This document shows positions 42,055 to 51,230 of a stretch of 64,000 nt of DNA, one piece after another. Within the stretch, counting starts at the first letter, position 1; each line of letters opens with the position of its first letter. A program made the position numbers and the translations under genes. The notes beneath the pieces were generated by a model. That model was not told where the DNA came from and did not search any database. It was given only the letters and a program-made list of their open reading frames with translations. Source of the stretch: Paenibacillus_G sp049942825 (GTDB lineage: Bacteria; Bacillota; Bacilli; Paenibacillales; NBRC-103111); contig NZ_CP187970.1 in the NCBI RefSeq assembly GCF_049942825.1, positions 5,642,001 to 5,706,000 of the forward strand, in the 5' to 3' direction.

Positions 42055-44169
42055 TTAGCTCCCTTCGATTAGGTTCCATCCTTGTTCATCCAGCCGGCAC
42101 AGGCGCTGCCGGCCACCGGCAGTGACAAGCCACGCTCCCGGCCCGACTTCTTTCAGCTCCACAGGGCTGCCGGCCCGGTAGGCATGCAGGAAACGCGCCC
42201 GCCGGCCGCGCCGGGTATGCAGCAGCGCCGTGAGCTCCAGGCTCGGATCTACGCTGGTGCCTGGCGTCCGTACGACATACAGCCGCTCCCCCGGAGACAG
42301 CAGCACCGTATGGGACAGCGTGCCGCCGCCGGCGGGCTCATAAGCCAGCTGCACCGTGAGCGAGCCGTCCGGGCCGGGCTCAGGCTCGTACCGGGCGGCG
42401 AAGGCCAGCGGGAGTTCGGTGCCGCCGACCGTTTGGACGATGGTGCCCGCCCCAGCCGGCAGAACAGTTGACGGGCTGCCGGCTGGGGCGACAAGCGGAT
42501 GCATCCACCACTGGAGCTCGTGCCCCGGCTCCCCGGGCTCCTGCGGCGCTTGTTCCTCTTGCTGCGGCTCCAGCGCCACTTCGAAGCAGTCCAGCAGCCA
42601 ATCGTCCGTGAGCAGTAGGTGCCGCTCCAGCCGCCAGCCCGGATAAGCATCCGTACTCTGCAGCCGGACGATCAGCGCCTCCTCCCGCTCCTCGAAGCGG
42701 AGGCAGCGGCCGGCATGCGGCTGCTGCGACATCCCGCCGATCGCGACGGTATTGTGGGCCGCGGTCTCCGCGAACCATTCGCGGCGCAGCTTCGAGCCGT
42801 ATGGCACCATCCCGACATCGGGCGTCAGGGTGCCGCCCGGGTGCATCAGCGTAAGATGCAGCTTGTCGTAATGGCCGTGCGAACCGCCGTGCGCGCCGAA
42901 GTCGGCGATGAACCCCAGCGGGCTGCCGGGCCGGCGGCCGACGGCGAAACCGGAATCCGGCAGCAGCAGGGCGTCCCTTCGGCGGGATCCCGAGCAGCCG
43001 GTGCCCTGCGGCTGTACGGCCGCAGGATCGTCACCTTCTCCGTAGAGCAGCGCCTCCAATCCGCAGCGGCGGCCCTCCCCGCTCCCGAGCTGGCGGTACA
43101 CATCCCGAAGTATGGGCTTCAGCTCCGGCAGCCCATAGCGGGACAGCCCCTGCTCCACGGTCTCGGCGATCTCGCGGGCATACGGCTCCCTCTCCATCGG
43201 TCCGTCATGGAGCGCGGGAAGCCGGCCCGTATCATCGGCCAAGCTGCCGAAGACCTGCAGCATCTGGCGCATCGACTGTCCACCGGCGCCTGAAGCCTCA
43301 TACAGGTCCATCCCGAAGCGCTCCGCCATCTCCGCCGTGATGAGATAGGCGCGCAGGACAAAGAGATGATAATACGTGCTTCCTTCGAACTCGAAGCCGT
43401 CGGCGTTCACCCCGGTGGACAGATGGTGCTTCCAGCCGCCCTCCCCTTCGATGAGCTCCTCCAGCCTGCTCCGCTCTCCGCGGACCGCATAGACGCACGA
43501 CAGCGAAGCGTTGAGCCAGGCCGTATAATTGTTCTCGATATTCCGGCGCTCTTGGACGAGAATTCGACGGTATTCGGTCATGCTCGATTCCAGCATGGAA
43601 AGGAAGAGATCAATGGCAGCGCTTTCTTCGGCGGCAAAAACCATCCCTTCCTCCTTCAAAAGCAGATACGCGCGCAGCATGGTGACAGACCAGATCGCCT
43701 CCGTCAGCGCCTGGTGGAACGCGCGGCCCTTCAGCATCCAGGGCTGCGCGTCCGGATGCACCTCGTAGCGCGGGAACTGCTCCGCATACGCGAGGAGCAG
43801 CCGCTTAGCCAGCTCCCCTGCGGGGGTATCCCCCGCCGCCGCATATACGGCAGCCCCCTGCAGGGCGGCCCGGGCAAGCGACTGGTGCTTGAACACCAGC
43901 CAGGCGCCGCGGTATTCCGCCCCCTCGAGTCGGCAGCCATGCGGACAGCGGAAGCTCGCCGCATCCACTTCCAGAGGGCTAAACTCCAGCTCGGTGTGAT
44001 GCTCGGGGCAAACGTACTGATGCCACCAGCCGCCCGGCTCCGATGGAACGGCCAGCGCCCCTGCTGCAGCCAGCGACTTGAGCTCCGCCTTGAGCACTTC
44101 AACCACGCTGGAGGCCCAGCCGTATGCTTCAACCTTTGTCCTCAGCCCGGTCTTCACCGCCCTGTTCAT
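42055..44169 (-). CDS. Heparinase II/III-family protein, second copy
   Basis: The product has 704 residues, also without a signal peptide. An alpha/alpha domain (YVCPEHHTELEFSPLEVDA with a possible CxxH metal cluster, ENNYTAWLNASLSCVYAV) is followed by the heparinase-type beta domain (FGAHGGSHGHYDKLHLTL, FAETAAHNTVAIGG). The histidines in HGGSHGHYDK fit the family active site. Its ATG (44169) overlaps the stop of the upstream SDR by four bases. It is only distantly similar to the 774-aa lyase, so the pair may act on different bonds. Confidence 0.86.
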   Translation of the reverse strand: MNRAVKTGLRTKVEAYGWASSVVEVLKAELKSLAAAGALAVPSEPGGWWHQYVCPEHHTELEFSPLEVDAASFRCPHGCRLEGAEYRGAWLVFKHQSLARAALQGAAVYAAAGDTPAGELAKRLLLAYAEQFPRYEVHPDAQPWMLKGRAFHQALTEAIWSVTMLRAYLLLKEEGMVFAAEESAAIDLFLSMLESSMTEYRRILVQERRNIENNYTAWLNASLSCVYAVRGERSRLEELIEGEGGWKHHLSTGVNADGFEFEGSTYYHLFVLRAYLITAEMAERFGMDLYEASGAGGQSMRQMLQVFGSLADDTGRLPALHDGPMEREPYAREIAETVEQGLSRYGLPELKPILRDVYRQLGSGEGRRCGLEALLYGEGDDPAAVQPQGTGCSGSRRRDALLLPDSGFAVGRRPGSPLGFIADFGAHGGSHGHYDKLHLTLMHPGGTLTPDVGMVPYGSKLRREWFAETAAHNTVAIGGMSQQPHAGRCLRFEEREEALIVRLQSTDAYPGWRLERHLLLTDDWLLDCFEVALEPQQEEQAPQEPGEPGHELQWWMHPLVAPAGSPSTVLPAGAGTIVQTVGGTELPLAFAARYEPEPGPDGSLTVQLAYEPAGGGTLSHTVLLSPGERLYVVRTPGTSVDPSLELTALLHTRRGRRARFLHAYRAGSPVELKEVGPGAWLVTAGGRQRLCRLDEQGWNLIEGS

Positions 44170-44933
44170 CGCATCAGCATCCCGCCGTTGATCTCGATCG
44201 TCTCCCCCGTCAAGTAGGAGGCCAGATCGGAAGCGAGATAGAGCACGGCACCCGCGACATCCTCGGGTGTCCCTTCCCGCTGTAGAGGGATGCCGCTTAC
44301 GGTGGCCGCGCGGGCCGTGTCCGTCGTGAACGTCGCATGGAACATCGTTTGGCCGATGAAGCCCGGCGATACGGTATTGACGGTAATGCCGTGCGGCGCC
44401 GCCTCCTTCGCCAGTCCCTTGGAGTAGGTGAGGACAGCCGCCTTGCTCGCCGCATAGATCGATGATCCGGGTCCGCCGCCGTTGTGGGCCGCCACTGAGG
44501 ACATGTTGATGATCCGCCCCGATTTCTTGGCCGTCATGCCGGGCAGGACCCGCTTGCACAGGAAGACGGTGCTTTTCAGGTTGACATCCATGATCCGCTC
44601 GTAGAGCTCCTCGGTCATCTCGCTGTTCGCCAGCCGCTGCACCAGGTGCCCCGCATTGTTCACGAGAATGTCGACCGTTCCTCCGAACACCTCCTCCACC
44701 CGGCTGACCAGGGTGTCGATTTGGTTCAGATCCGTCACGTCCGCCTGGACCAGTACGGCTTCACCGCCCTCCGCGCGGATCGCTGCCACGGTCTCCTCCC
44801 CCTGTGCCACATTGCGCAGGCAGTTGACGCCCACTTTCGCGCCGTTCGCCGCCAAGGCGACGGCAATCGCCCGGCCGATCCCTGCATTGGAGCCGGTGAC
44901 CAGTGCAATTTTTCCCGTAAGATCGATCTTCAT
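44166..44933 (-). CDS. SDR-family dehydrogenase of the lyase operon
   Basis: The product has 255 residues. Cofactor motif TGSNAGIGRAIAVAL, NNAG in VDILVNNAGHL, Ser in INMSSVAAH and YAASK catalytic pair, then PGFIGQ. In a lyase operon a natural role is reduction of the unsaturated uronate-derived keto sugar (KduD- or DEH-reductase-like); that is inference from context. GGGAGGA 7-8 nt before the ATG sets the start at 44933. It is coupled to the downstream lyase by ATGA. Confidence 0.88.
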   Translation of the reverse strand: MKIDLTGKIALVTGSNAGIGRAIAVALAANGAKVGVNCLRNVAQGEETVAAIRAEGGEAVLVQADVTDLNQIDTLVSRVEEVFGGTVDILVNNAGHLVQRLANSEMTEELYERIMDVNLKSTVFLCKRVLPGMTAKKSGRIINMSSVAAHNGGGPGSSIYAASKAAVLTYSKGLAKEAAPHGITVNTVSPGFIGQTMFHATFTTDTARAATVSGIPLQREGTPEDVAGAVLYLASDLASYLTGETIEINGGMLMR

Positions 44934-45213
44934 CTCGAATTCCTCCCGATGGATATCATTTTTCCGCTCTTCCAATCGTTCGAACGTCCAGGCCTCCACG
45001 CATTCAAGCGTCGTCCAATCGTTCTATCGTGCATGTGTTCGACTGTTCTTCTGCGACCTATATCTGCAAAAATGAATTGCCGAAGTCTCATTCCAGTCCC
45101 CCTGCAGCCTCCGCCTTACAAAAGTCCTCCGACGAGATGCGGGTGCGGACGCTGTCGGGCACTTCCGGCAGATTGGGGATGCGGCCCGAGGCTGCGGGTG
45201 GGAGCAGCCCTTC

Positions 45214-45333
45214 TTACAGTCCAATCTCCCGACGCTGCAGCGAAGCCCGCATCCACCCACGCCAGGCTTCCTTCATCGCCTCCTGCCCCATCCGTACCTG
45301 CCGCAATGGCATCGTCCCCGCTTCGGTATTCAT
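45214..45333 (-). CDS. Possible 39-residue peptide
   Basis: A short frame beginning MNTEAGTMPLRQVRMGQEAM and ending RREIGL, with GTGAGGA next to its ATG. It lies in the 424-bp gap between the histidine kinase and the SDR gene. It could be a remnant or chance; no family is recognised. Confidence 0.2.
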   Translation of the reverse strand: MNTEAGTMPLRQVRMGQEAMKEAWRGWMRASLQRREIGL

Positions 45334-45357
45334 TCCTCACTTCATCCGAACCCGTCC

Positions 45358-47241
45358 TCAGCGTTGCCCCTCCCGCTCCGCTTCCTGCCTCGTCCGCAGC
45401 GCGGGGCCGGTCGTCTCCGGCATAACCATCGTGATCCGGCTTCCTTCCCCCGGGACGCTGTCGATCTGCAGACCATACGCCTCCCCGAACACCATCTGGA
45501 TACGCCGGTGCACGTTCATCAGCCCGATGCCTCCGCGCCGGATTCCGGCCTCCGCCTCGTCAGCCAGCCGGTTCTGGCTCAGCCGCCTGCGGAGCTCCGC
45601 CAGCCGCTCCGCAGGAATGCCCACGCCGTTGTCCGAGACGGTGACCAGGAAGCGTCCGCCGCTCTTCTGCGCATCCACCGTGATCCGGTGATAGGATTCG
45701 ATGCCGTCCGGGAACGCATGCTGGAACACGTTCTCAATCAGCGGCTGCAGCGTAAGCCGGACCATGTTCTCCAGCAGCAGGGAAGGCGGCACCACCACAT
45801 CCAGCTCGAAATCCCGCTCGGTCCGGTGCCGCAGGATGATCATGTAGTTGCGGGCATGGTTCAGCTCGTTGGCGACGGTGATTTCCTCCAGATTCGTCTG
45901 GATGGAATAGCGCAGCATGAATGCCATCGCCTCCACCATCTCGGAGATCTCCCGCGAGTCCTGCACGATCGCATAGCAGTTGATCGTCTCGAGCGTGTTG
46001 TACAAAAAATGCGGGTTAATCTGCAGCTGCAGCGACTGGAATTCCGCCCGCTGCCGCTCAAGCTCCGAGCGGCCGAGCTCCAGCGCATTTTTCTGCTGCT
46101 GAAGCTCCGCTTCATACACCTTCTCGATCATCTCGGAAAGCCGCGTGACCATCAGATTGTAGCTGTGAATCAGTCCGCCGATCTCGTCGGTACGCCCGAT
46201 CTCGTCGATGTGCTGCCAGTTGCCCTTCTCCGTCTCGCGCATGCTCTCCCGCAGCTCCCGCAGCGGTGCGACGATCGAACGGCCGAAGCGGCCGGCGAGC
46301 ACCAGCGCCGCCAGCAGCGTCACAAGGCCTACGGCGAGCGTCGTCGTGCGGATCGTCACCGCGGGCGCCCTCAGCTCATCCACCGGTACGGAGACGACCA
46401 GGTTCCAGTTCGCATAAGCGGACTTCCGCGAGACGAACATCCGCTTCTCCCCGGCATAGTCCCCGATGATCGCCTGCTGGCCGGCGCTGTGCAGCACACG
46501 GTCCGCAAGCCCGGCCGGAAGGGCGGTCTCCTCCTCAGACCCGTGCGGATGATAGATGTACTTCCCGCTGTCGTCCACGATGAAGAATTGGCCGCCCCGG
46601 CCCGCATTCACCCGCTCCCAGAGCTTCGCCAGCTCCGCCAGCTTCAGCTCGATCGCCACAATCCCGCGGTTGGATTCCGCATAGGACGCCCCTCTGACCT
46701 TGACGGCCATCGTGGCCACCGTCCCCCGGTCTTCCGGCCGGATGCTCAGGTCCAGCAGGATGATGCGGCCGTCTCCGGGCGTCGAGCTCATGAGCTCGTC
46801 GTATTTGGCGCTGATCTGCTGCGGGTCGAGGATCAGGACGTTCTGGTTGTCGTACACGATCGAGCGCCCGTGATGGCCGACCACATAGATCATGTTGAGC
46901 TGCTTATAGAGAGGGATGATCGAAGTTACCGAGTTCTGGGCGAACTTCTTGATAGCCTCCGAATAGAAGTAATATTCGTACGCGTCAGCCGGGTCCATCT
47001 CCATGAAAGCGCGGACCTGGGGATTCGAGGAGATGGTGCTGCTCAGCAGCTCGTAGGTCTGGAGGTACAAATCCGTCTGGTTGACCGCGCTGTCGATGGT
47101 CTGGCCCATGTACTGCTCCACCTGCCGGTCGAGCGTCCGCGCCGACTGGATGTAAGAGACTACGCCGACACAGGTCAGCGAGAACACGATCACGACCAGA
47201 AAATAGCGGTAGATCAGGGCGGATAGCGTTCGCCGCTTCAT
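45358..47241 (-). CDS. Sensor histidine kinase, YesM/LytS type
   Basis: The product has 627 residues. A first membrane helix (about 10-30) leads to an extracellular Cache-like domain to about 300, a second helix (TTTLAVGLVTLLAALVLAG), HAMP to about 380, then His_kinase with phospho-His at about 411 in QINPHFLYNTLETI, and a HATPase with DNGVGIP and RRGGIGLMNVHRRI. It likely senses an oligosaccharide and signals to the downstream-listed regulator. Its ATG overlaps the regulator stop (ATGA), so regulator and kinase are made together. Confidence 0.93.
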   Translation of the reverse strand: MKRRTLSALIYRYFLVVIVFSLTCVGVVSYIQSARTLDRQVEQYMGQTIDSAVNQTDLYLQTYELLSSTISSNPQVRAFMEMDPADAYEYYFYSEAIKKFAQNSVTSIIPLYKQLNMIYVVGHHGRSIVYDNQNVLILDPQQISAKYDELMSSTPGDGRIILLDLSIRPEDRGTVATMAVKVRGASYAESNRGIVAIELKLAELAKLWERVNAGRGGQFFIVDDSGKYIYHPHGSEEETALPAGLADRVLHSAGQQAIIGDYAGEKRMFVSRKSAYANWNLVVSVPVDELRAPAVTIRTTTLAVGLVTLLAALVLAGRFGRSIVAPLRELRESMRETEKGNWQHIDEIGRTDEIGGLIHSYNLMVTRLSEMIEKVYEAELQQQKNALELGRSELERQRAEFQSLQLQINPHFLYNTLETINCYAIVQDSREISEMVEAMAFMLRYSIQTNLEEITVANELNHARNYMIILRHRTERDFELDVVVPPSLLLENMVRLTLQPLIENVFQHAFPDGIESYHRITVDAQKSGGRFLVTVSDNGVGIPAERLAELRRRLSQNRLADEAEAGIRRGGIGLMNVHRRIQMVFGEAYGLQIDSVPGEGSRITMVMPETTGPALRTRQEAEREGQR

Positions 47242-48278
47242 GAGTCCATGCCCAGCTTCTGCCGGAACTCCGAAGGCAGGCAGCCGGCGTATTTCTTGAA
47301 GGTCTTGGTGAAATGGGGATGGTCCGCATACCCCACCTCGCCCGAAATGTCCGTAATCCGGTAGTGCGGCAGCTGGAGCAGCTTCTTCGCCTTCTCCATC
47401 CGCCTACGTGTCCGGTACTGTACGAATGTCTCCTGCGTGGACTGCTTGAAAAGCTGGCTGAAGTACGAGGGGTTAAGCCCGATGTGCTCCGCGACCTCCT
47501 CAAGCGACACTTCCCTCGCCAGATGATCCTCGATGTAGCCCTTCGCCTCTTCCACCGGATCCTTTACCCGTCCCTTGCGCTTGCTGCGCAGCTCCCCGAA
47601 CAGGACCCGGCAGCTTCCGCAGAACCCGCTCCAGGCCGCTTCGGGCGCTGCCGCACCGGCTTCGTCGAAGGCCGCATGCAGCTCGAACACATCGCGTGTG
47701 TTGAGCCGCCGGATCAGCAGGGCATGCAGCTCGGCAAGCACTTCCCCGTGCCGGTTCGGCTTCAGGCCGAAGGAGCCGAGCTCCTCCCGGATCCGCTCCA
47801 GCACCTTGCCCAGCTCCTCCTCCTGCAGCGTCCAGACGGCTTCGTCAAGCCCGGTCGCCCAGCTCTCCAGCTTCGTTACCGGTACGAACGATTCCGTCCT
47901 CAGCTTCGTGCTCACCCGGATGAGCTTCTGCAGAACATCCCGGAACTGCCCGATGCTCACGGGTTTCAGCAGGTACTCTTTGACCCCGTAGGAGACGCAC
48001 TTCTGCGCGTATTCAAAATCCCCGTACCCCGAAATGACAACGGTCTGGATATCCGCATCCATCTCCGCGGCGGCCCGGCACAGCTCCAGGCCGTCCATCT
48101 TCGGCATCCGGATATCGGTGAACAGAAAGTCCGGCCGTTCTTCCCTGATCAGCCTCAGGGCCGTTTCCCCGTTCTCCGCGGTACGGATGCTGGCCAGGGG
48201 AATGCCTGACTGCTCGACGAGCTTCTGAAGGCCTCGGCGGATCATAGGTTCGTCGTCGGCGATGAGGATGCGGTACAT
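47238..48278 (-). CDS. Response regulator, YesN type, AraC DNA-binding
   Basis: The product has 346 residues. The receiver domain starts MYRILIADDEP with phospho-Asp at 55 (FLFTDIRMPKMDG) and Lys in YLLKPVS. A helical linker is followed by an AraC double HTH (SLEEVAEHIGLNPSYFSQLFKQ, RITDISGEVGYADHPHFTKTFKKYAG). It is probably an activator of the ABC genes; a shared 22-bp element is present at both promoters of that system. It lies 54 nt after the binding-protein gene. Confidence 0.94.
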   Translation of the reverse strand: MYRILIADDEPMIRRGLQKLVEQSGIPLASIRTAENGETALRLIREERPDFLFTDIRMPKMDGLELCRAAAEMDADIQTVVISGYGDFEYAQKCVSYGVKEYLLKPVSIGQFRDVLQKLIRVSTKLRTESFVPVTKLESWATGLDEAVWTLQEEELGKVLERIREELGSFGLKPNRHGEVLAELHALLIRRLNTRDVFELHAAFDEAGAAAPEAAWSGFCGSCRVLFGELRSKRKGRVKDPVEEAKGYIEDHLAREVSLEEVAEHIGLNPSYFSQLFKQSTQETFVQYRTRRRMEKAKKLLQLPHYRITDISGEVGYADHPHFTKTFKKYAGCLPSEFRQKLGMDS

Positions 48279-48332
48279 AGTCGTCAGTCTCCTTTCGGGG
48301 TGGGGGCGCTTTCATCTGGCTGTCTGCAGGAG

Positions 48333-49895
48333 CTACCGGCGCGGCATGGAGATCGTCACAGCCGGGTCTTTTTTATTGAACTTCTCGGTTGCTTCCTTGA
48401 GCACCTCGCTGCCGCCCTTCGACTTCCACTCTTCGATGACCTTCGGCCAATCGGAGATGGGCTCTTTGCCGTACACCATCTTCACCATGTGCTGGAGAAC
48501 GACCGGTGCGGCGTAGTCGGATTCCGGCGCGATATCCGGATTCTTCGCGAAGGCTTCGAGGCGCGGCTCGAACTGGATGCCGTCCCGTCCTTCTTTTGCT
48601 AACATGGTATCATAAATGCCCATCAATTTCTTGCCCGGCTCCGTCAGACTGAGCGTGCCCTTATTGTAGGTCGTATCCTGCACCATCCACAGGAACGCCT
48701 GGCGGTAGCGCTCTTCATCCACGCCCTGCGGATCGGTCGGCGACTTGTAATCGATTCGGCCATCCACCGTCTTGTAATTCTCTCCTTCGATCCCGAAGGT
48801 GAAGAACTTCTCCGCCTCATCCGACAGCATCCAGTCGTAGAACTTGATGATCGCCTCGGGATTCTTCGCATTCTTGTTGATGAACCACGCACGGGTGACG
48901 GAGTTGTAGAGATAGTAACCGCTCTTGCCGTCCGGCCCGACGGGGGACGGGATGAGCTCGACCTTCGCGGAGGGCACGCTGGCCTGCAGCTGCTTCTCCC
49001 ACTGGAGTACCTCATTGGCGTTCATCGACCACATGCCGGCCTTGCCGGAGAGAATGTTGTTCTTGTAGACCGTCGGGTTGATCGTTGCGAACTCCTTGGA
49101 GATCAGCCCCTCGTCGAACATCGTTTTGTACGTCTGCAGCGCCTTCGTCATGTTCTCCGTATTAAAAAACTTCGGCACAATCTCGCCGCCCTGCTCCGTG
49201 AACATTGAGAGATACGGGAAGACATCGTATGCCCCGAAGAACGTATCGGCATACTTGAAATTCTCGCGCCCCTGGTAAGGCTGCTCTACGCCAAGCTCCT
49301 TGAATTTGCGGAGCACATTCAGATACTCGTCGACCGTCTTCGGCACCGGCAGCCCCGTCTTCTCGAGCAGATCCATGCGGACCGCCGTCGCCCGGCGGGA
49401 AGGGTTCGAGAGGAATTCGGGAATCGCGTAGATTTTGCCCTGGTACGTCTCCTTCTGCCACGCTTCCTTCGGAATCTTCTTGAGCAGGTTCTGCCCATGC
49501 TTCTGCAGCAGATCGTCGAGCGGCAGGAACACGCCAGCCTGTACGGAGCCCGCCATCTCCTTGCCGGAGACGCCGCCGCTGCCCTGCACCACATCCGGGA
49601 TGTCGTTGGTCGCGAACATCTGGATCATCTTCTGCTCGAATTCCTTGTGGGGCACGAGCACGATATCGAGATCCGTATTCGTCATCTCCTCGAGCTTCTT
49701 GACCCACTTGTCTTCGTTGATGTTCGGGGACTTCTCCACGTGATTGAACGCCAGCGTCCGCATCGAGACGGAGAACTTCGCCTTACCGCTTCCCGCCGCG
49801 CCATCCTGCGCCGCTTCTTCCCCCTGCTGGGCACAGCCGGCGGCCATGCTCACCGCGAGTACCGAGGATACGCCTACCTTGAGCCATGTTTTCAT
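48333..49895 (-). CDS. ABC transporter oligosaccharide-binding lipoprotein
   Basis: Extracellular solute receptor of 520 residues, LplA/YtcQ-like. The signal peptide ends in the lipobox SMAAGC with the lipidated Cys at 21. Binding-protein blocks include IPDVVQGSGGVSG, KIYAIPEF, GLPVPKTVDEYLNVLRKFKEL and AWFINKNAKNPEAIIKFYDW. AAAAGGGG 8 nt ahead sets the start. It has its own promoter with a cre site and a candidate activator site. The permeases lie upstream; no ATPase gene is present, so a shared MsmX-like ATPase probably energises it. Confidence 0.93.
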   Translation of the reverse strand: MKTWLKVGVSSVLAVSMAAGCAQQGEEAAQDGAAGSGKAKFSVSMRTLAFNHVEKSPNINEDKWVKKLEEMTNTDLDIVLVPHKEFEQKMIQMFATNDIPDVVQGSGGVSGKEMAGSVQAGVFLPLDDLLQKHGQNLLKKIPKEAWQKETYQGKIYAIPEFLSNPSRRATAVRMDLLEKTGLPVPKTVDEYLNVLRKFKELGVEQPYQGRENFKYADTFFGAYDVFPYLSMFTEQGGEIVPKFFNTENMTKALQTYKTMFDEGLISKEFATINPTVYKNNILSGKAGMWSMNANEVLQWEKQLQASVPSAKVELIPSPVGPDGKSGYYLYNSVTRAWFINKNAKNPEAIIKFYDWMLSDEAEKFFTFGIEGENYKTVDGRIDYKSPTDPQGVDEERYRQAFLWMVQDTTYNKGTLSLTEPGKKLMGIYDTMLAKEGRDGIQFEPRLEAFAKNPDIAPESDYAAPVVLQHMVKMVYGKEPISDWPKVIEEWKSKGGSEVLKEATEKFNKKDPAVTISMPRR

Positions 49896-49919
49896 CTGTA
49901 CAGCCCCTTTTCGCTTGAT

Positions 49920-49933
49920 GTAGAGCGCTTTCA
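49920..49933 (-). promoter_or_regulatory. cre-like site at the binding-protein promoter
   Basis: On the minus strand TGAAAGCGCTCTAC, matching the first 12 positions of cre, placed just after the predicted transcription start. Confidence 0.6.
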
Positions 49934-49941
49934 TAGTTTGT

Positions 49942-49970
49942 ATTGTAGGGTGGCCTTCCCGCTGCGGCAA
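49942..49970 (-). promoter_or_regulatory. Promoter of the binding-protein gene
   Basis: On the minus strand TTGCCG (49965-49970), exactly 17 bp, TACAAT (49942-49947). Confidence 0.75.
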
Positions 49971-49986
49971 GGGAGTGACTTTGGCT

Positions 49987-50008
49987 CTCCTTGTGTTTTT
50001 TGCAGGAG
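49987..50008 (-). promoter_or_regulatory. 22-bp candidate activator site, copy 1
   Basis: On the minus strand CTCCTGCAAAAAACACAAGG followed by AG. A near-identical element stands at 52283-52304. In both cases the inner edge is exactly 40 bp from the -10 box. Confidence 0.65.
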
Positions 50009-50124
50009 GTCCCTTGGATCGCTTAGAATCCGGCCCTGGATTAGGACCGTTAGACGAACGGGACTGGTAACGATCGGACAGGTGAAACGATACAAGCAAA
50101 GTAGGGAGCTAAAACAAATCAGTC

Positions 50125-50245
50125 AACGCAGGACAGTCACACAGAACAGTCAACACTGAACCGTCAATACAGTACTGCCACACCGAACCATCTACACTGA
50201 CGAACAGTCAAACCGAATACCAGACGGTGACAACTACGGACAGTT
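50125..50245. repeat. Degenerate short repeats with CAGTCA/GAAC
   Basis: Irregular copies of ACAGTCAACACTGAACCGTC. No gene in 50009-50324. Confidence 0.45.
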
Positions 50246-50324
50246 CCCTCGGCTTTATCGACATGCAAGCGGGACGATCAAACTTCTCGTGCGTCTTCCC
50301 CGCCTGCCCCCTTGCTTCATTCGC

Positions 50325-51203
50325 TTAAGACTTCACCGAGCCGATCATCATGCCCTTTACAAAATGCCGCTGAAGAAACGGATAGATGAGCACGATTGGG
50401 ATCGTCGCGATGATAATCGTCGCCATCTTGATGCCCTCCGGATCCATATGGGCCAGCGAGCTGAACTGGGATGCCGACGGGTCGATATTAATCTCGTCGC
50501 TCATGATGAGCTGGCGCAGCTTCACCTGAAGCGGCCATAGAGCCGGTTTGTTGACGTAGTACAGCGCATGCATGTACGTATTCCAGTGGTTGACGGCGTA
50601 GAAAATACCGAGCGACGCCATCACCGGCTTCGACAGCGGAAGCACGATGCTCCAGATCATCCGCAGCTCCGAACAGCCGTCAATCCGGCCCGAGTCGATA
50701 ATCTCACCAGGAATCTGCATGAAGAACGAGCGCATCACGAAGAAGTTGAAGGCCGAGATCGCCCCCGGAAGGAGCAGCGCCCATAAGGAATTCGTGAGAC
50801 CGAGCGACTTCATCAGAATAAAGTTCGGGATGAGCGGCGCGCTAAAGACCATCGTGATGAGCACCATGATGACTATGGCTCCCCGCCCCATGTACTCCGG
50901 ACGCGAGACAGGGTAAGCGAGGGAAGCGGTGGCGATGAGATTGATCAGCGTCCCGACCACCGTGATGTAGACCGTAATCCCGAACGACCTCCAGATGGCG
51001 GCGTCGCTGAAGACATACTGATAGTTGATCCAGGTAAAATCGACCGGCAGGAACAGCACCTTCCCGCTGACGATCGCCTCCGAGGAGGAGAACGACTGGG
51101 CGAGCACGTTCAGGAACGGCAGGAACATCGCCAAGGCCAAAAGCGTTAAAAAGGTAAGATTGACGGCGTTGAAGGTCTGCCAGCCGGCGCTTGCTTTTCT
51201 CAT
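50325..51203 (-). CDS. ABC transporter permease, LplC/YtcP type
   Basis: The product has 292 residues with six membrane helices. The EAA loop is IDSGRIDGCSELRMIWSIVLPLS, which contacts the ATPase. The C-terminal LIYPFLQRHFVKGMMIGSVKS is a hallmark of this permease subfamily. GGAGGTG stands 5 nt before the ATG. It follows its partner permease by 27 nt. Confidence 0.93.
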   Translation of the reverse strand: MRKASAGWQTFNAVNLTFLTLLALAMFLPFLNVLAQSFSSSEAIVSGKVLFLPVDFTWINYQYVFSDAAIWRSFGITVYITVVGTLINLIATASLAYPVSRPEYMGRGAIVIMVLITMVFSAPLIPNFILMKSLGLTNSLWALLLPGAISAFNFFVMRSFFMQIPGEIIDSGRIDGCSELRMIWSIVLPLSKPVMASLGIFYAVNHWNTYMHALYYVNKPALWPLQVKLRQLIMSDEINIDPSASQFSSLAHMDPEGIKMATIIIATIPIVLIYPFLQRHFVKGMMIGSVKS

Positions 51204-51230
51204 AGGGTCACCTCCTTGTATGGATACCGA

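Noticed and set aside
45364..47226. A 620-codon plus-strand frame
   Set aside because: Antisense shadow of the histidine kinase gene.
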